Of a stretch of 11,805 nucleotides of DNA, positions 1-6,681 are shown piece after piece. A program made the position numbers and the translations under genes. Each line of letters starts with the position of its first letter. The stretch's first letter is position 1. Source of the stretch: Pseudomonadota bacterium (lineage in GTDB: Bacteria > Desulfobacterota > Desulfobacteria > Desulfobacterales > Desulfosarcinaceae); assembly GCA_023435265.1 (NCBI GenBank), contig JAEYRZ010000107.1, forward strand, positions 1-11,805. Direction: 5' to 3'. The notes under the pieces were generated by a model. That model was not told where the DNA came from. It saw nothing but the letters and a program-made list of their open reading frames with translations, and searched no databases.

Positions 1-476
1 CTGTTGACCCCGTCGGCGCCGACGATGACATCGAAACGGTATACGCCGCCGTCGGCAGTGAACAGTCGGCCATCCGGCTCGACCCGGACAACGGCCAGCC
101 CCAGGCGGAGGCGCACGCCGGCGCGGCGGGCTTTTTCGATCCACAAATGATCGTAGCGGGTCCGGTCGACCAGGTGAAAAGGGTATTCAAGGCGTCCCCG
201 CGCCAGTTCGACCCGCCGGCGCACGACACGGTAGTCACTGCAGGTCTGGGTGATAATGCCTTGCCGTTTGAGGCTCTCGGCGTTTTCGCCGAAGAGTTCT
301 TCCAGCAGGCGGATCGTTTTGCGCGTCAATAGACCCGCGCACAACTTGGGACGGGGAAAGTGTTGACGATCGAACAGCGTCACTTCGAATCCGCGGCAGG
401 CCAGCAGGAATGCGATCGTCGCGCCGGCGGGCCCGCCGCCGACGACAGCGACTTCGTTCAACGCCGACATGCTCAT
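1..476 (-). CDS. FAD-dependent oxidoreductase, geranylgeranyl reductase family (partial, C-terminus off window)
   Basis: Seen: my translation from the ATG at 476 begins with MSMSALNEVAVVGGGPAGAT, a Rossmann FAD-binding motif (GxGxxG type) at about residues 10-18. It is followed by an acidic strand end (LFDR) and FPRPKLCAGLL, which resembles the PRxKxCGG segment of the geranylgeranyl reductase/FAD hydroxylase group. Further on are a YPFHLVDRTRYD segment and VIVGADGVN, the second FAD contact. About 158 residues lie in the window and the C-terminal half is missing. Known: the family reduces isoprenoid double bonds or hydroxylates aromatic substrates using FAD. Inferred: an FAD-dependent reductase, substrate unknown. 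The start overlaps the TGA of the pseudouridine synthase gene as ATGA, which fixes the start and suggests translational coupling. Confidence 0.85.
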   Translation of the reverse strand, partial: MSMSALNEVAVVGGGPAGATIAFLLACRGFEVTLFDRQHFPRPKLCAGLLTRKTIRLLEELFGENAESLKRQGIITQTCSDYRVVRRRVELARGRLEYPFHLVDRTRYDHLWIEKARRAGVRLRLGLAVVRVEPDGRLFTADGGVYRFDVIVGADGVN

Positions 477-1312
477 GGCCGCTTCATGCGCGGATCGATT
501 TCTACCGCGATACGGCCGTTGCCCAGCGGGCAATCGAATGCCAGTGCATAGGCTGAGAGACGCAGGCCGTCACGGTTCTTGTTGCCGGTGCCATAGCGTG
601 GATCACCCATCACCGGATGCCCGATCATATCGAAATGTCGTCGGATTTGATGGCGGCGGCCGGTCAGGATCTGAACCTGAACCCGGCTTTGATCCGCAGC
701 GGCATCATACTCCAGCACCGTGTAGCGGGTTGAGGCCGGGCGACCGTCGAGGGACAGATCGATGAGCCCCTGATCCCGTTGCTGAAACAGGTTCCCCCGA
801 ACCCAGACCAGGTACTGTTTTTCGATGCTTCCGTTGCGCAGAAGCTCGGAAAGCAGTGCGGCTGCTTTGCGTTCATGGGCCACAAGCACCAGTCCGTCGG
901 CCTCACGATCGATGCGGTGCACCGCAAGGGCGGGGCGTGCTCGCCGAAAATGCAATTCGACCTGCCGGATCAAGGCGCAATGATCGCCGAAGCGCGAGCC
1001 CTGGGTCATCATTCCAGGCGGTTTGTGCCAGATGCTGTAGCGCTTGAGATCGCGCACACAGTGAGCTGCCGGCGGTATAAGGTCGAGGATGCGTTCGTCG
1101 TAATACAATACGGCCACATCGCCCGGCTCGATCTGCGTGCTGGCGCGCCGCACGCGCCGCATCGGGGCGCCTGCGCGCTGTAACCACGCCGCACCGAGGT
1201 TCATGGCCCGCTTTACGCGGGTCTTGGACAGACCGCTGTGGGCCGCAAGGACGTCAATCAGCGTGCGGGAGTCGGTGTTCGATATCGTTTTGCGAAAGAC
1301 GGCGGCGCCCAT
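473..1312 (-). CDS. RluA-family rRNA/tRNA pseudouridine synthase
   Basis: This 279-residue protein should isomerise uridine to pseudouridine in structured RNA, most likely 23S rRNA; the target site cannot be read from sequence. Residues about 15-75 look like an S4-type RNA-binding domain (SGLSKTRVKRAMNLGAAWL, then IEPGDVAVLYYDE). The catalytic domain has IWHKPPGMMTQG at about 94-105, the RluA motif HRIDREADGLVL at 132-143 with the presumed catalytic Asp135, and TGRRHQIRRHF at 218-228 followed by GHPVMGDPRYG. The position usually holding Thr or Ser in HRxDxxTSG is Ala-Asp here, as also seen in divergent RluA paralogues. GAGGA lies about 8 bases before the ATG. The gene is 18 bases downstream of the HIT gene, and its TGA overlaps the ATG of the flavoprotein gene, so the three probably share a transcript. 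Confidence 0.9.
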   Translation of the reverse strand: MGAAVFRKTISNTDSRTLIDVLAAHSGLSKTRVKRAMNLGAAWLQRAGAPMRRVRRASTQIEPGDVAVLYYDERILDLIPPAAHCVRDLKRYSIWHKPPGMMTQGSRFGDHCALIRQVELHFRRARPALAVHRIDREADGLVLVAHERKAAALLSELLRNGSIEKQYLVWVRGNLFQQRDQGLIDLSLDGRPASTRYTVLEYDAAADQSRVQVQILTGRRHQIRRHFDMIGHPVMGDPRYGTGNKNRDGLRLSAYALAFDCPLGNGRIAVEIDPRMKRP

Positions 1313-1330
1313 GAAACATTCCTCGCCGGA

Positions 1331-1759
1331 TCAACGGGCAGGCGGTCTGTCCAGCGCCGCCTGCACCAGCCCCGCGAGGCGGTCAAGCTCCGACTGGGGC
1401 GGGCTTTTGACCGGCCAGCTGAAGGTCAGTCCGTCGTCCTTGTATCGCGGAACGACGTGCACGTGGAAGTGAAAAACGGTCTGCCATCCCGCCGGTTCAT
1501 TGGCCTGCAGCAACGTCATGCCTTCGGCCTGCATCGAGGCTTTGACGGCGCGGGCCACCTTTGCCGCGGTTTGGAAGACGGCGGCGGCCAGGGTGTCGTC
1601 CAGGCCGTAGATGTTTGCGACATGCGGCTTGACGGCCACGATCACATGCCCCGGATTGACTTGCCCCAGATCCATAAAGGCAATTGTCGCGTCATCTTCA
1701 TAGACTTTGCTTGCAGGCAATTCGCCGGTGACGATTTTACAAAAAACGCACCCACTCAT
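1331..1759 (-). CDS. HIT family protein (histidine triad nucleotide hydrolase/transferase)
   Basis: A 142-residue cytosolic protein with the full histidine-triad signature: FHFHVHVVPR at residues 96-105, giving His97, His99 and His101, with His99 expected to carry the nucleotidyl intermediate. The N-terminus has CVFC (Cys4, Cys7), the zinc-binding pair seen in many HIT/HinT proteins, and NPGHVIVAVKPHV (35-47) is the usual central strand. Known: HIT proteins hydrolyse AMP-linked substrates such as adenosine phosphoramidates or dinucleoside polyphosphates. The reading frame stays open upstream to 1858, but the ATG at 1759 gives a family-sized protein and has GGAGGTG five bases before it, so I chose it. 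It is the first gene of a tight trio (HIT, pseudouridine synthase, flavoprotein), 102 bases after mgtC. Confidence 0.92.
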   Translation of the reverse strand: MSGCVFCKIVTGELPASKVYEDDATIAFMDLGQVNPGHVIVAVKPHVANIYGLDDTLAAAVFQTAAKVARAVKASMQAEGMTLLQANEPAGWQTVFHFHVHVVPRYKDDGLTFSWPVKSPPQSELDRLAGLVQAALDRPPAR

Positions 1760-1762
1760 CTT

Positions 1763-1769
1763 CACCTCC
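1763..1769 (-). promoter_or_regulatory. Ribosome binding site that sets the HIT gene start
   Basis: On the minus strand GGAGGTG lies 5 bases (counted from GGAGG) before the ATG at 1759. It is close to the ideal Shine-Dalgarno sequence. It selects this start over the longer open frame that reaches back to 1858. Confidence 0.75.
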
Positions 1770-1861
1770 GGTCTGGGTCTTCGACTGATTGCAGGAATAC
1801 GAACTGTCGAACTGGTTTGCAATGCCTTCTGTACATCTGATGATTGTGGACATTCCACGCT

Positions 1862-2554
1862 TCAATCGTCCGTGCGCGAGATCCGGAAGCCGCGCACCGA
1901 TTTGTGGTTGCGTAAAAAGGCTGCAAATCGGGCGCTGTTGCCGGTATCTGTAGTACGTACCATCAGGCGATACTCGAACATATTGTCTTCCGTAGTTCGA
2001 TACCCGACATTGGCGATTTCGAACCCGTGCCTTGTGAGCAGCGCTTTGATCTCTTCTTCAGGCATAACATCGTCCCGGTCGAATCGCAAATAATGGAGGG
2101 CATACGAATGCGACGGCAATTTGGATTCGACCAGTCGGAACAGGGAGAGGATGCCCAGCGTCAGGATGGTTGCCAGGACGGCGGGGTAATAGAGCCCGAT
2201 GCCGATCAAAATTCCGATGGAGGCCGTTATCCAGATCGATGCGGCAGTGGTCAGGCCGCGCACCGTGAGGCCTTCCCGAAAAATAGCGCCGGCGCCAAGA
2301 AAACCGATGCCTGTCATGATACCCTGCGCCATGCGCATGGGATCGGTGCGGACGGCTTCGAGTGCCACCACGGCGGGCCACTTTCCCTGATAGAAGGTGA
2401 CCAGCATCAAGAGACTGGATGCAAGACACACCAGGGAATGCGTCCTGAATCCGGCCGGATGACCGTGGAAACTTCTTTCCAGCCCGATGGCGCCGCCGAT
2501 GAACAATGCCCCAAGCAAATGGATGGCAAAGGTTATGTAGTATTCAGTATCCAA
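1862..2554 (-). CDS. MgtC/SapB family membrane protein, TTG start
   Basis: From the TTG at 2554 this is a 230-residue protein, the usual MgtC length. The N-terminal part is membrane-embedded, with hydrophobic segments near residues 8-26, 40-55, 75-95 and 105-135. It carries GGAIGLER (about 20-27) and PAGFRTHSLV (33-42), the most conserved MgtC motifs, then GIGFLGAGAIF and GLTTAASIW. Residues about 150-230 form a soluble ACT-like C-terminal domain. Known: MgtC of enteric pathogens supports growth at low magnesium and inside macrophages, partly by acting on the F1Fo ATPase. Many environmental bacteria have homologues of unknown role, so magnesium function here is inference. The frame is open back to 2704, but the extra 50 residues look like non-coding sequence (a DPDTDP run from a hexamer array). 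GTGGAG sits 5 bases before the TTG. No in-frame ATG precedes the first membrane segments. Confidence 0.88.
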   Translation of the reverse strand: MDTEYYITFAIHLLGALFIGGAIGLERSFHGHPAGFRTHSLVCLASSLLMLVTFYQGKWPAVVALEAVRTDPMRMAQGIMTGIGFLGAGAIFREGLTVRGLTTAASIWITASIGILIGIGLYYPAVLATILTLGILSLFRLVESKLPSHSYALHYLRFDRDDVMPEEEIKALLTRHGFEIANVGYRTTEDNMFEYRLMVRTTDTGNSARFAAFLRNHKSVRGFRISRTDD

Positions 2555-2559
2555 TATCG

Positions 2560-2565
2560 CTCCAC
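2560..2565 (-). promoter_or_regulatory. Ribosome binding site supporting the TTG start of mgtC
   Basis: On the minus strand GTGGAG lies five bases before the TTG at 2554. No ATG or GTG in the same frame gives a family-sized MgtC protein, so this site decides the start. Confidence 0.55.
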
Positions 2566-2651
2566 AGGGCTTGCGCAAGTAAGCCAATTTAGCCTGGCAC
2601 CCGGCACACCTGGACAATCCCGCCAAATCCCGCTGAAAGTTACGGCGGCCC

Positions 2652-2663
2652 ACTTTCGAAAGT
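2652..2663. repeat. 12-bp perfect palindrome with an upstream half-site copy
   Basis: ACTTTCGAAAGT reads the same on both strands. A further GAAAGT at 2635-2640 could pair with the ACTTTC half instead, across an 11-base loop, so two mutually exclusive hairpins are possible in an mgtC leader transcript. It could also simply be a protein-binding site or chance; nothing here tells these apart. Confidence 0.35.
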
Positions 2664-2683
2664 TGAGAGGCGTTTGAATCTGC

Positions 2684-2701
2684 TGGATCGGTATCGGGAT
2701 C
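2684..2701 (-). repeat. Period-6 GAT array, minus orientation (3 units)
   Basis: Read on the minus strand this is GATCCC, GATACC and GATCCA-like units, each six bases long and starting with GAT. It mirrors the longer plus-strand array at 2751-2786. The stretch GATCCAAACCGA at 2698-2709 pairs with TCGATTTGGATC at 2773-2784 with one mismatch in twelve. Confidence 0.45.
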
Positions 2702-2750
2702 CAAACCGAGTCGAGGCAGCGGCCATTTTGAATCACTTTACATTTTCTTC

Positions 2751-2786
2751 GATTCCGACCCCGACCCCGATATCGATTTGGATCAG
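2751..2786 (+). repeat. Period-6 GAT/GAC array, plus orientation (6 units)
   Basis: Six consecutive hexamers, each starting with GAT or GAC (for example GATTCC, GACCCC twice, GATATC), cover 36 bases. The units share only the first two bases plus a pyrimidine, so this is a degenerate tandem pattern, not a clean satellite. It lies in non-coding sequence about 180 bases before the radical SAM gene. Confidence 0.55.
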
Positions 2787-2869
2787 CCCGACTACAAAAT
2801 ACATCTTTTCTCCTTCCCATCAACAGGGACGGCGGGCAAAGATGGCTTTCGTGTTCACAGGCCTCCACG

Positions 2870-2916
2870 ATCGCAGAATGCTGGCCCGCATTGACACCCG
2901 GCGGGCTTTCTGCGAT
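2870..2916. repeat. Large imperfect inverted repeat upstream of the radical SAM gene
   Basis: The outer arms ATCGCAGAA (2870-2878) and TTCTGCGAT (2908-2916) are perfect reverse complements. The inner arms GCCCGC (2884-2889) and GCGGGC (2901-2906) are too. That gives 15 paired positions around an 11-base loop, with a 5-versus-1-base internal bulge. The loop contains the TTGACA of the predicted promoter and the right outer arm runs into its -10 box. It may be an operator, a cruciform, or an RNA hairpin if transcribed from further upstream. Confidence 0.6.
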
Positions 2917-2919
2917 AGT
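2891..2919 (+). promoter_or_regulatory. Predicted sigma-70 promoter for the radical SAM gene
   Basis: TTGACA (2891-2896, perfect -35) is followed after 17 bases by GATAGT (2914-2919, four of six matches to TATAAT). Transcription would start near 2926, leaving a leader of about 37 bases before the ATG at 2963. The promoter is embedded in the dyad at 2870-2916, which suggests repression or other control at this site (inference). Confidence 0.45.
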
Positions 2920-2962
2920 CCACAGCCCGACATTATAGCAATCTCATGGAGTTAAGCGCCTG

Positions 2963-4609
2963 ATGACTGATTTCGACGTTGTGTTGATCCATCCGCCCGC
3001 CCTTTACGATTTCCGCCGCAAGCCGCTGTTCCCCGGCGCCATGGGCCGAACGGTGGAGGGGGTGCAATTCACCAAAGTGCCCATCGGCATGCTGAGCCTT
3101 GCCGAATACCTCGACCGGCACGGGTTCAGCGCCGTCGTGGACAACCTGGGCGACCGTATGGCCACGGTCGCCGGATTCGATGTGGAACAGCATATCCGGA
3201 ATACCGGAGCTCGAATCTACGCGGTGGGCCTCCATTTCCAGCAGCATGCCCAGGGCGCCGTGGAGATCGCCCGCCTGTGCAAAAATCTGCATCCCGGCGC
3301 CCTGGTCGTCATGGGCGGCTTGACCGCCACGCGCTTTCATGAGGAGATCATCGCCAAGTACGATTTTGTAGATGCCGTGGTTCGCGGGGAAGCTGAAAAG
3401 GCGCTGCTGCAACTGGTGCGCGCCTATGAAACGCACGGCAGACTCACGCCGACGCCCAATCTGACCTATCGTTCTCCTGCCGGCGAAGTGCGCGTCACGC
3501 CCATGCTGCAAGCCAGCCGGGATTTGGATGAATACGAATATGTGCGGTTCGACCTCCTGGATCCCCAAACCTCGATTTACGCCCCGGACGCCTGCAATCG
3601 GTGGAGCCTGGAGGTTTGCCGGGGTTGCGCTTACAATTGTTCGATCTGCGGCGGATCGGCCTACACTTATAAGAAATACCTGGGCATGAGCCGGCCCGCT
3701 TTCCGGAGCCCGGCGAAAATCGTGGCCGACATGAAGCGCCTCAACGAAATGAATGTGCGCTTCATCGGTTTGTACCAGGACCCGCGGATGGGCGGTAAAG
3801 ATTACTGCCGGGAGTTGTTCGCCGCCCTGGCCAGGGAGAAGCCGGAGCTCGAAAGACTGTCCCTGGACCTGCTGATTCCTGCCGATGAATCGTTCATCCG
3901 GGAAATCGCCGCTGTCGGCCGCCGGATCATTCTGCACCTGTGCCCGGATACCGGCTCCGACAGGGTCCGCAAACAGTTGGGGCGGCACTATTCCACGGCC
4001 AGGCTTTTGGAAACGGTCAAGCTGTGTCTGAAGTACCGCATTCCCGTGACCAATTTTTTTTCGGTCGGCCTGGCCGCGGAAACCGAAGCCGATGTCAAGG
4101 AAACGTGGGATCTGTGGGCGCAGCTGGAAGCCCTCAACCACGAGGCGCTTTCGCGGGGCGATTTCGGGGATATCGGCGACACCGTCCCCATCGGCGGGCA
4201 GGTGCTCGGACCGATCCTACTCGATCCCGGATCGCCGGCGTTCGACGCGCCGGAGCATTACGGCTACAAACTGCTCTACCCCACACTGGAAGCGTACATC
4301 GACGGCATGTCCCAACCCGTATGGCATCGATGGCTGAATTACGAGACCCAGGTCTTCGACCGCAGCACGATCGTCGAGTTGATCTTCCGATCCATCGAGT
4401 TCACGATCGATCAGCGCGAACGATACGGTTTTTACACGGCGCCTGAAGCGCACTATGAACGCTGCCGCGTTGAAGCCGACCGGGTGGTCGTCGCCGAATA
4501 CGAGAAGATTATGCGGCTCGATAATCCACGCGAAAAGGCGCTGCGGATCGTCAGCATGCGTCGGAATCTCGATGAATTAGAGAAAAGGCGGATGACCTTT
4601 CTAAGTTGA
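2963..4609 (+). CDS. B12-binding domain radical SAM protein, unknown substrate
   Basis: A 548-residue soluble protein. Residues about 1-155 form a cobalamin-binding-like Rossmann domain: VVLIHPPAL, VPIGMLSLAEYL, VVMGGLTATRFHEEII and DAVVRGEAEKALLQL are typical. There is no DxHxxG motif, so any cobalamin would bind without that histidine, as in most class B radical SAM enzymes. The radical SAM core starts at CAYNCSIC, with Cys222, Cys226 and Cys229 as the CxxxCxxC ligands of the 4Fe-4S cluster, and an extra Cys219 just before. The remaining TIM-barrel region and a C-terminal domain of some 200 residues follow. Known: such proteins catalyse methyl transfers or ring rearrangements; the overall pattern may fit the Ta0216-type subgroup, but I cannot confirm that. 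It stands alone between oppositely oriented genes, so context does not give the substrate. GGAG lies 11 bases before the ATG; the nearby ATG at 2946 runs into a stop. Confidence 0.9.
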   Translation: MTDFDVVLIHPPALYDFRRKPLFPGAMGRTVEGVQFTKVPIGMLSLAEYLDRHGFSAVVDNLGDRMATVAGFDVEQHIRNTGARIYAVGLHFQQHAQGAVEIARLCKNLHPGALVVMGGLTATRFHEEIIAKYDFVDAVVRGEAEKALLQLVRAYETHGRLTPTPNLTYRSPAGEVRVTPMLQASRDLDEYEYVRFDLLDPQTSIYAPDACNRWSLEVCRGCAYNCSICGGSAYTYKKYLGMSRPAFRSPAKIVADMKRLNEMNVRFIGLYQDPRMGGKDYCRELFAALAREKPELERLSLDLLIPADESFIREIAAVGRRIILHLCPDTGSDRVRKQLGRHYSTARLLETVKLCLKYRIPVTNFFSVGLAAETEADVKETWDLWAQLEALNHEALSRGDFGDIGDTVPIGGQVLGPILLDPGSPAFDAPEHYGYKLLYPTLEAYIDGMSQPVWHRWLNYETQVFDRSTIVELIFRSIEFTIDQRERYGFYTAPEAHYERCRVEADRVVVAEYEKIMRLDNPREKALRIVSMRRNLDELEKRRMTFLS

Positions 4610-4743
4610 CCGGGAGCGGAACGGAAGGAGGGGGGGCGCCGCCTCGAATTAGAACGCGCGTCAAGGAATTTACCCAGGAGCGGGATGGTTGGAATGCAGG
4701 GAATGCATCTGCGCCGCCGGATCGGATTGAAATGCACGAGAAC

Positions 4744-5052
4744 TCAGGCGCTGTGTTCAGGAAATAGAAGCGGCCAGCTTTCCTCGGCTCCCACGGACAA
4801 GCTTAAGCCCCGCGGAGCGGGTGCAGGACATGGCTCGGCTCCTGCGACCCTGGCGACGGCCTCGGCAGCCGGGGAAAAGTAGAGTTTGAGCTCGCAGTGC
4901 AGGCGCCCCTCCGATTCGTGGCGGAAAAAGAGCGCCATGTCGAGGGGTTTGCCGGCTTTGAGGTATTCTGCTGCAAAGATGGTCTCGATTCGGCCGAGGG
5001 CTTCTGGGGCCAGAAGCGGGTCCCCCAGGTTTATTAAATGCCACGTGCGCAT
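4744..5052 (-). CDS. Small conserved-looking protein of unknown function
   Basis: I do not recognise this 102-residue protein. It starts MRTWHLINLGDPLL and continues with a mixed helical/strand composition (ALGRIETIFAAEYLKAGK, then LDMALFFRHESEG, LHCELKLYFSPAAEAVA). It ends with a Pro-rich turn (EPCPAPAPRGLSL) and WPLLFPE. It has no signal peptide, membrane segment or known catalytic motif; two cysteines are present. Its amino-acid balance and lack of low-complexity runs argue for a real gene. The ATG at 5052 has GGGAG ten bases upstream. An in-frame GTG at 5073, with AGGAG nine bases upstream, is a credible alternative adding seven residues. It follows mscS on the same strand, about 75-95 bases after that gene's repaired stop, and faces the radical SAM gene tail to tail. 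Confidence 0.65.
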   Translation of the reverse strand: MRTWHLINLGDPLLAPEALGRIETIFAAEYLKAGKPLDMALFFRHESEGRLHCELKLYFSPAAEAVARVAGAEPCPAPAPRGLSLSVGAEESWPLLFPEHSA

Positions 5053-5147
5053 AGGGGCATGTCTCCCTTTCACTGTTCAAGTCTCCTCATTAGTAACCAT
5101 CGTGAAGCAGGGTGCCAGTTTGACGGTTTTGGGCGAGGGAATGAACC

Positions 5148-6445
5148 CTATGCCTCGGAAGGGTTCGATTTGATGTGGATGTCGCGTTGGGGGAAGGGGA
5201 TTTCGATACCGTTGGCGGCAAAGGCGTCCCAGACCGCGATGCGTACATCGCTGCGGACATTGGCGGTACCCGACTCCGGGTCGGCGATCCAGAAGCGCAG
5301 CTCCAGGTCCAGCGAACTTTCGCCGAAATCCTTGAGATGGCATACCGTGCCGGATTGGGCATCACGCGGCGGGTGTCTTTGGCCGCCTGGACCACCAGAT
5401 CCATGGCCTTGTGCAGATCGGAATTGTAGGAAATGCCCACCACGATCTTGAGCCGCACGAAGGTGTCGGTAAAGGACCAGTTGACCACCTGCTGCGTGAT
5501 CAGGTCTTCGTTGGGGATCAGAAACTCCGTTCCGTCGCGCGTGATCACCGATACATAGCGCGCCCCCAGCGACTGGATGCGTCCATAGCTGTCGGCGACC
5601 TCGATGACATCGCCGGGCTTGATCGATTTGTCCAGAAGCAGGATCACACCACTGATCAGATTGGAGACGACCTTCTGCAAACCAAATCCGATGCCCACAC
5701 CGATGGCACCGCCGATAAACGCGAAGGCGCTCAGGTCGATGCCCAGGCTACCCAACGCCACGACGACCGCCAGAACGATCAGGGTCACCTTGAAGGCCTT
5801 GGTCAGAAGCACGCGGACCGACGGCGTGAGTCCATCCAGACTTTGAACGCGTTTTTCAAGGAAACCGGCGGCATTTCCCGCAAGGCGCAGCAGGAGCGCG
5901 AAGATAATGACCGCCTTGATCAGCAGCAGAATCGATATGCGTACGCCGCCCATGGTGATGGCGAAGCGATCGAGCAGGGCGACGGTCGGCTCGAGGAGCT
6001 TGAGAATATGCAAAGCGGCCACGGTCCAGGCAAATACCGAAATGGGACGCACCCAGCTGGAATTGCCCAGGAGCGACGCGGCCAGATGGATCACGACCCA
6101 GACGGTCATGAGGCTGGCTGTCGTATCGATCAGCAGGCCCGGCAGATTGTACTTGCTTGCGGCGGCGTGCGCGATCCACAGCAGCAGGATGGCCAGGACG
6201 AACTTGATCAGGCGAAGCACTTCGCTGATGAAATTGCGGGGCAGCCGCTCCACCCATTTGCGCGTTTCCAGCAGGCGGACCAGGGGCTTGGTTATCGGTT
6301 TGGACAAAAGGAGCGCCAGCGTCAGGCATAGCAGCACAAGGCCGGTTTCGATGAAGGTGGGAACCGTGAAAATTTTGGTGAATATCCATTTGCGCAGGAA
6401 TTGGAACAAGGCGATCCAGTATTGCGCGTCGACGAACTTCTCCAC
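5148..6445 (-). CDS. MscS-family mechanosensitive ion channel, apparent frameshift near the 3' end
   Basis: An inner-membrane small-conductance channel that would open under membrane tension to release solutes after osmotic downshock. From the GTG at 6445 there are about five N-terminal hydrophobic segments. The pore-lining helix and beta domain follow: LSAFAFIGGAIGVGIGFGLQ (about 239-258), VVSNLISGVILLLDKSIKPGD, GRIQSLGARYVSVITRDGT and FLIPNEDLITQQVVNWSF. After residue about 366 the frame turns into unlike sequence and stops at 5090. Adding one base at about 5347 restores VCHLKDFGESSLDLELRFWI and a normal MscS C-terminus ending IHIKSNPSEA with a TAG at 5148-5150, giving 432 residues. The coordinates follow the repaired gene. 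GGAG lies ten bases before the GTG; the open frame back to a TTG at 6517 lacks such support. Either the deletion is real, truncating the cytoplasmic cage, or it is a sequence error. Confidence 0.85.
5340..5352 (-). other. Frameshift site in mscS (one missing C on the coding strand)
   Basis: The coding strand reads CCGGCACGGTATGCC. The family consensus NPAPVCHL requires CCGGCACCGGTATGCC, which is one C more. The frame before this point and the frame after it both give clear MscS sequence, so the shift is localised to a few bases. There is no long homopolymer or slippery heptamer that would suggest programmed frameshifting. Confidence 0.8.
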
Positions 6446-6455
6446 AGGCGACGTT

Positions 6456-6459
6456 CTCC
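6456..6459 (-). promoter_or_regulatory. Ribosome binding site supporting the GTG start of mscS
   Basis: On the minus strand GGAG lies ten bases before the GTG at 6445. This favours a protein beginning MEKFVDAQYW over the longer TTG-started frame from 6517, whose first 24 residues are polar and Cys/Arg-rich and do not look like an MscS N-terminus. Confidence 0.5.
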
Positions 6460-6681
6460 AGCTGCAGGTACACGAAAATCGATCCAGCTCAATAGCATGG
6501 ATTCGGCGGGCGGACAATATCGGCTGAAGGGCCGCCTGCTGTGAGGCAGCCGTCGGGCTGGCGGAATCCGAGTGTCGCTTCCGACCGGATGCATCACAAT
6601 TGAAAACGTTCCGTTGAAATTAAGCCGCCCGCTGGTGAAACGGCATTATATTCATTCAGCCCAGTCCGCATAGGGGGAAGT

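Larger units (their letters stand above)
2555..2962. other. Divergent gene-free region between mgtC and the radical SAM gene
   Basis: These 408 bases carry no ORF that looks like a protein. Going left to right they hold the mgtC ribosome binding site; a palindrome ACTTTCGAAAGT (2652-2663) with an extra GAAAGT copy at 2635-2640; two opposed period-6 GAT/GAC arrays (2684-2701 and 2751-2786); a large imperfect dyad (2870-2916); and a predicted sigma-70 promoter (2891-2919) for the rightward gene. I see no clear leftward promoter for mgtC. Confidence 0.6.

Noticed and set aside
1794..1822. Possible minus-strand promoter for the HIT gene (TTGCAA-N17-TATTCC) with a CGAACTG direct repeat in the spacer
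   Set aside because: Only four of six and three of six matches; the spacing is right but the evidence is too weak to list as a feature.
2555..2704. N-terminal extension of MgtC to the upstream start at 2704
   Set aside because: The added 50 residues include a DPDTDP run from the hexamer array and no membrane character; the TTG at 2554 has a ribosome site and gives the family length. The CxxC-like RCAGC in it is taken as chance.
2933..4141. Long minus-strand open frame opposite the radical SAM gene (402 codons)
   Set aside because: It mirrors codon positions of a strongly supported gene, has Gln/His/Gly-rich non-family sequence and no ribosome site; it is a high-G+C shadow.
4610..4743. Bidirectional terminator between the convergent radical SAM and small-protein genes
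   Set aside because: I looked for a GC-rich stem followed by T's on either strand and found only short repeats (GGAATGCA twice, GGCGCC).
5411..6331. Plus-strand open frame of 306 codons inside mscS
   Set aside because: Its Asp/Gln/Gly-rich translation is what antisense of a hydrophobic membrane protein gives; MscS on the other strand is clear.
6600..6652. TTGAAA and TATATT elements before pncB
   Set aside because: The two elements cannot be paired at 16-18 base spacing, so no promoter is called.
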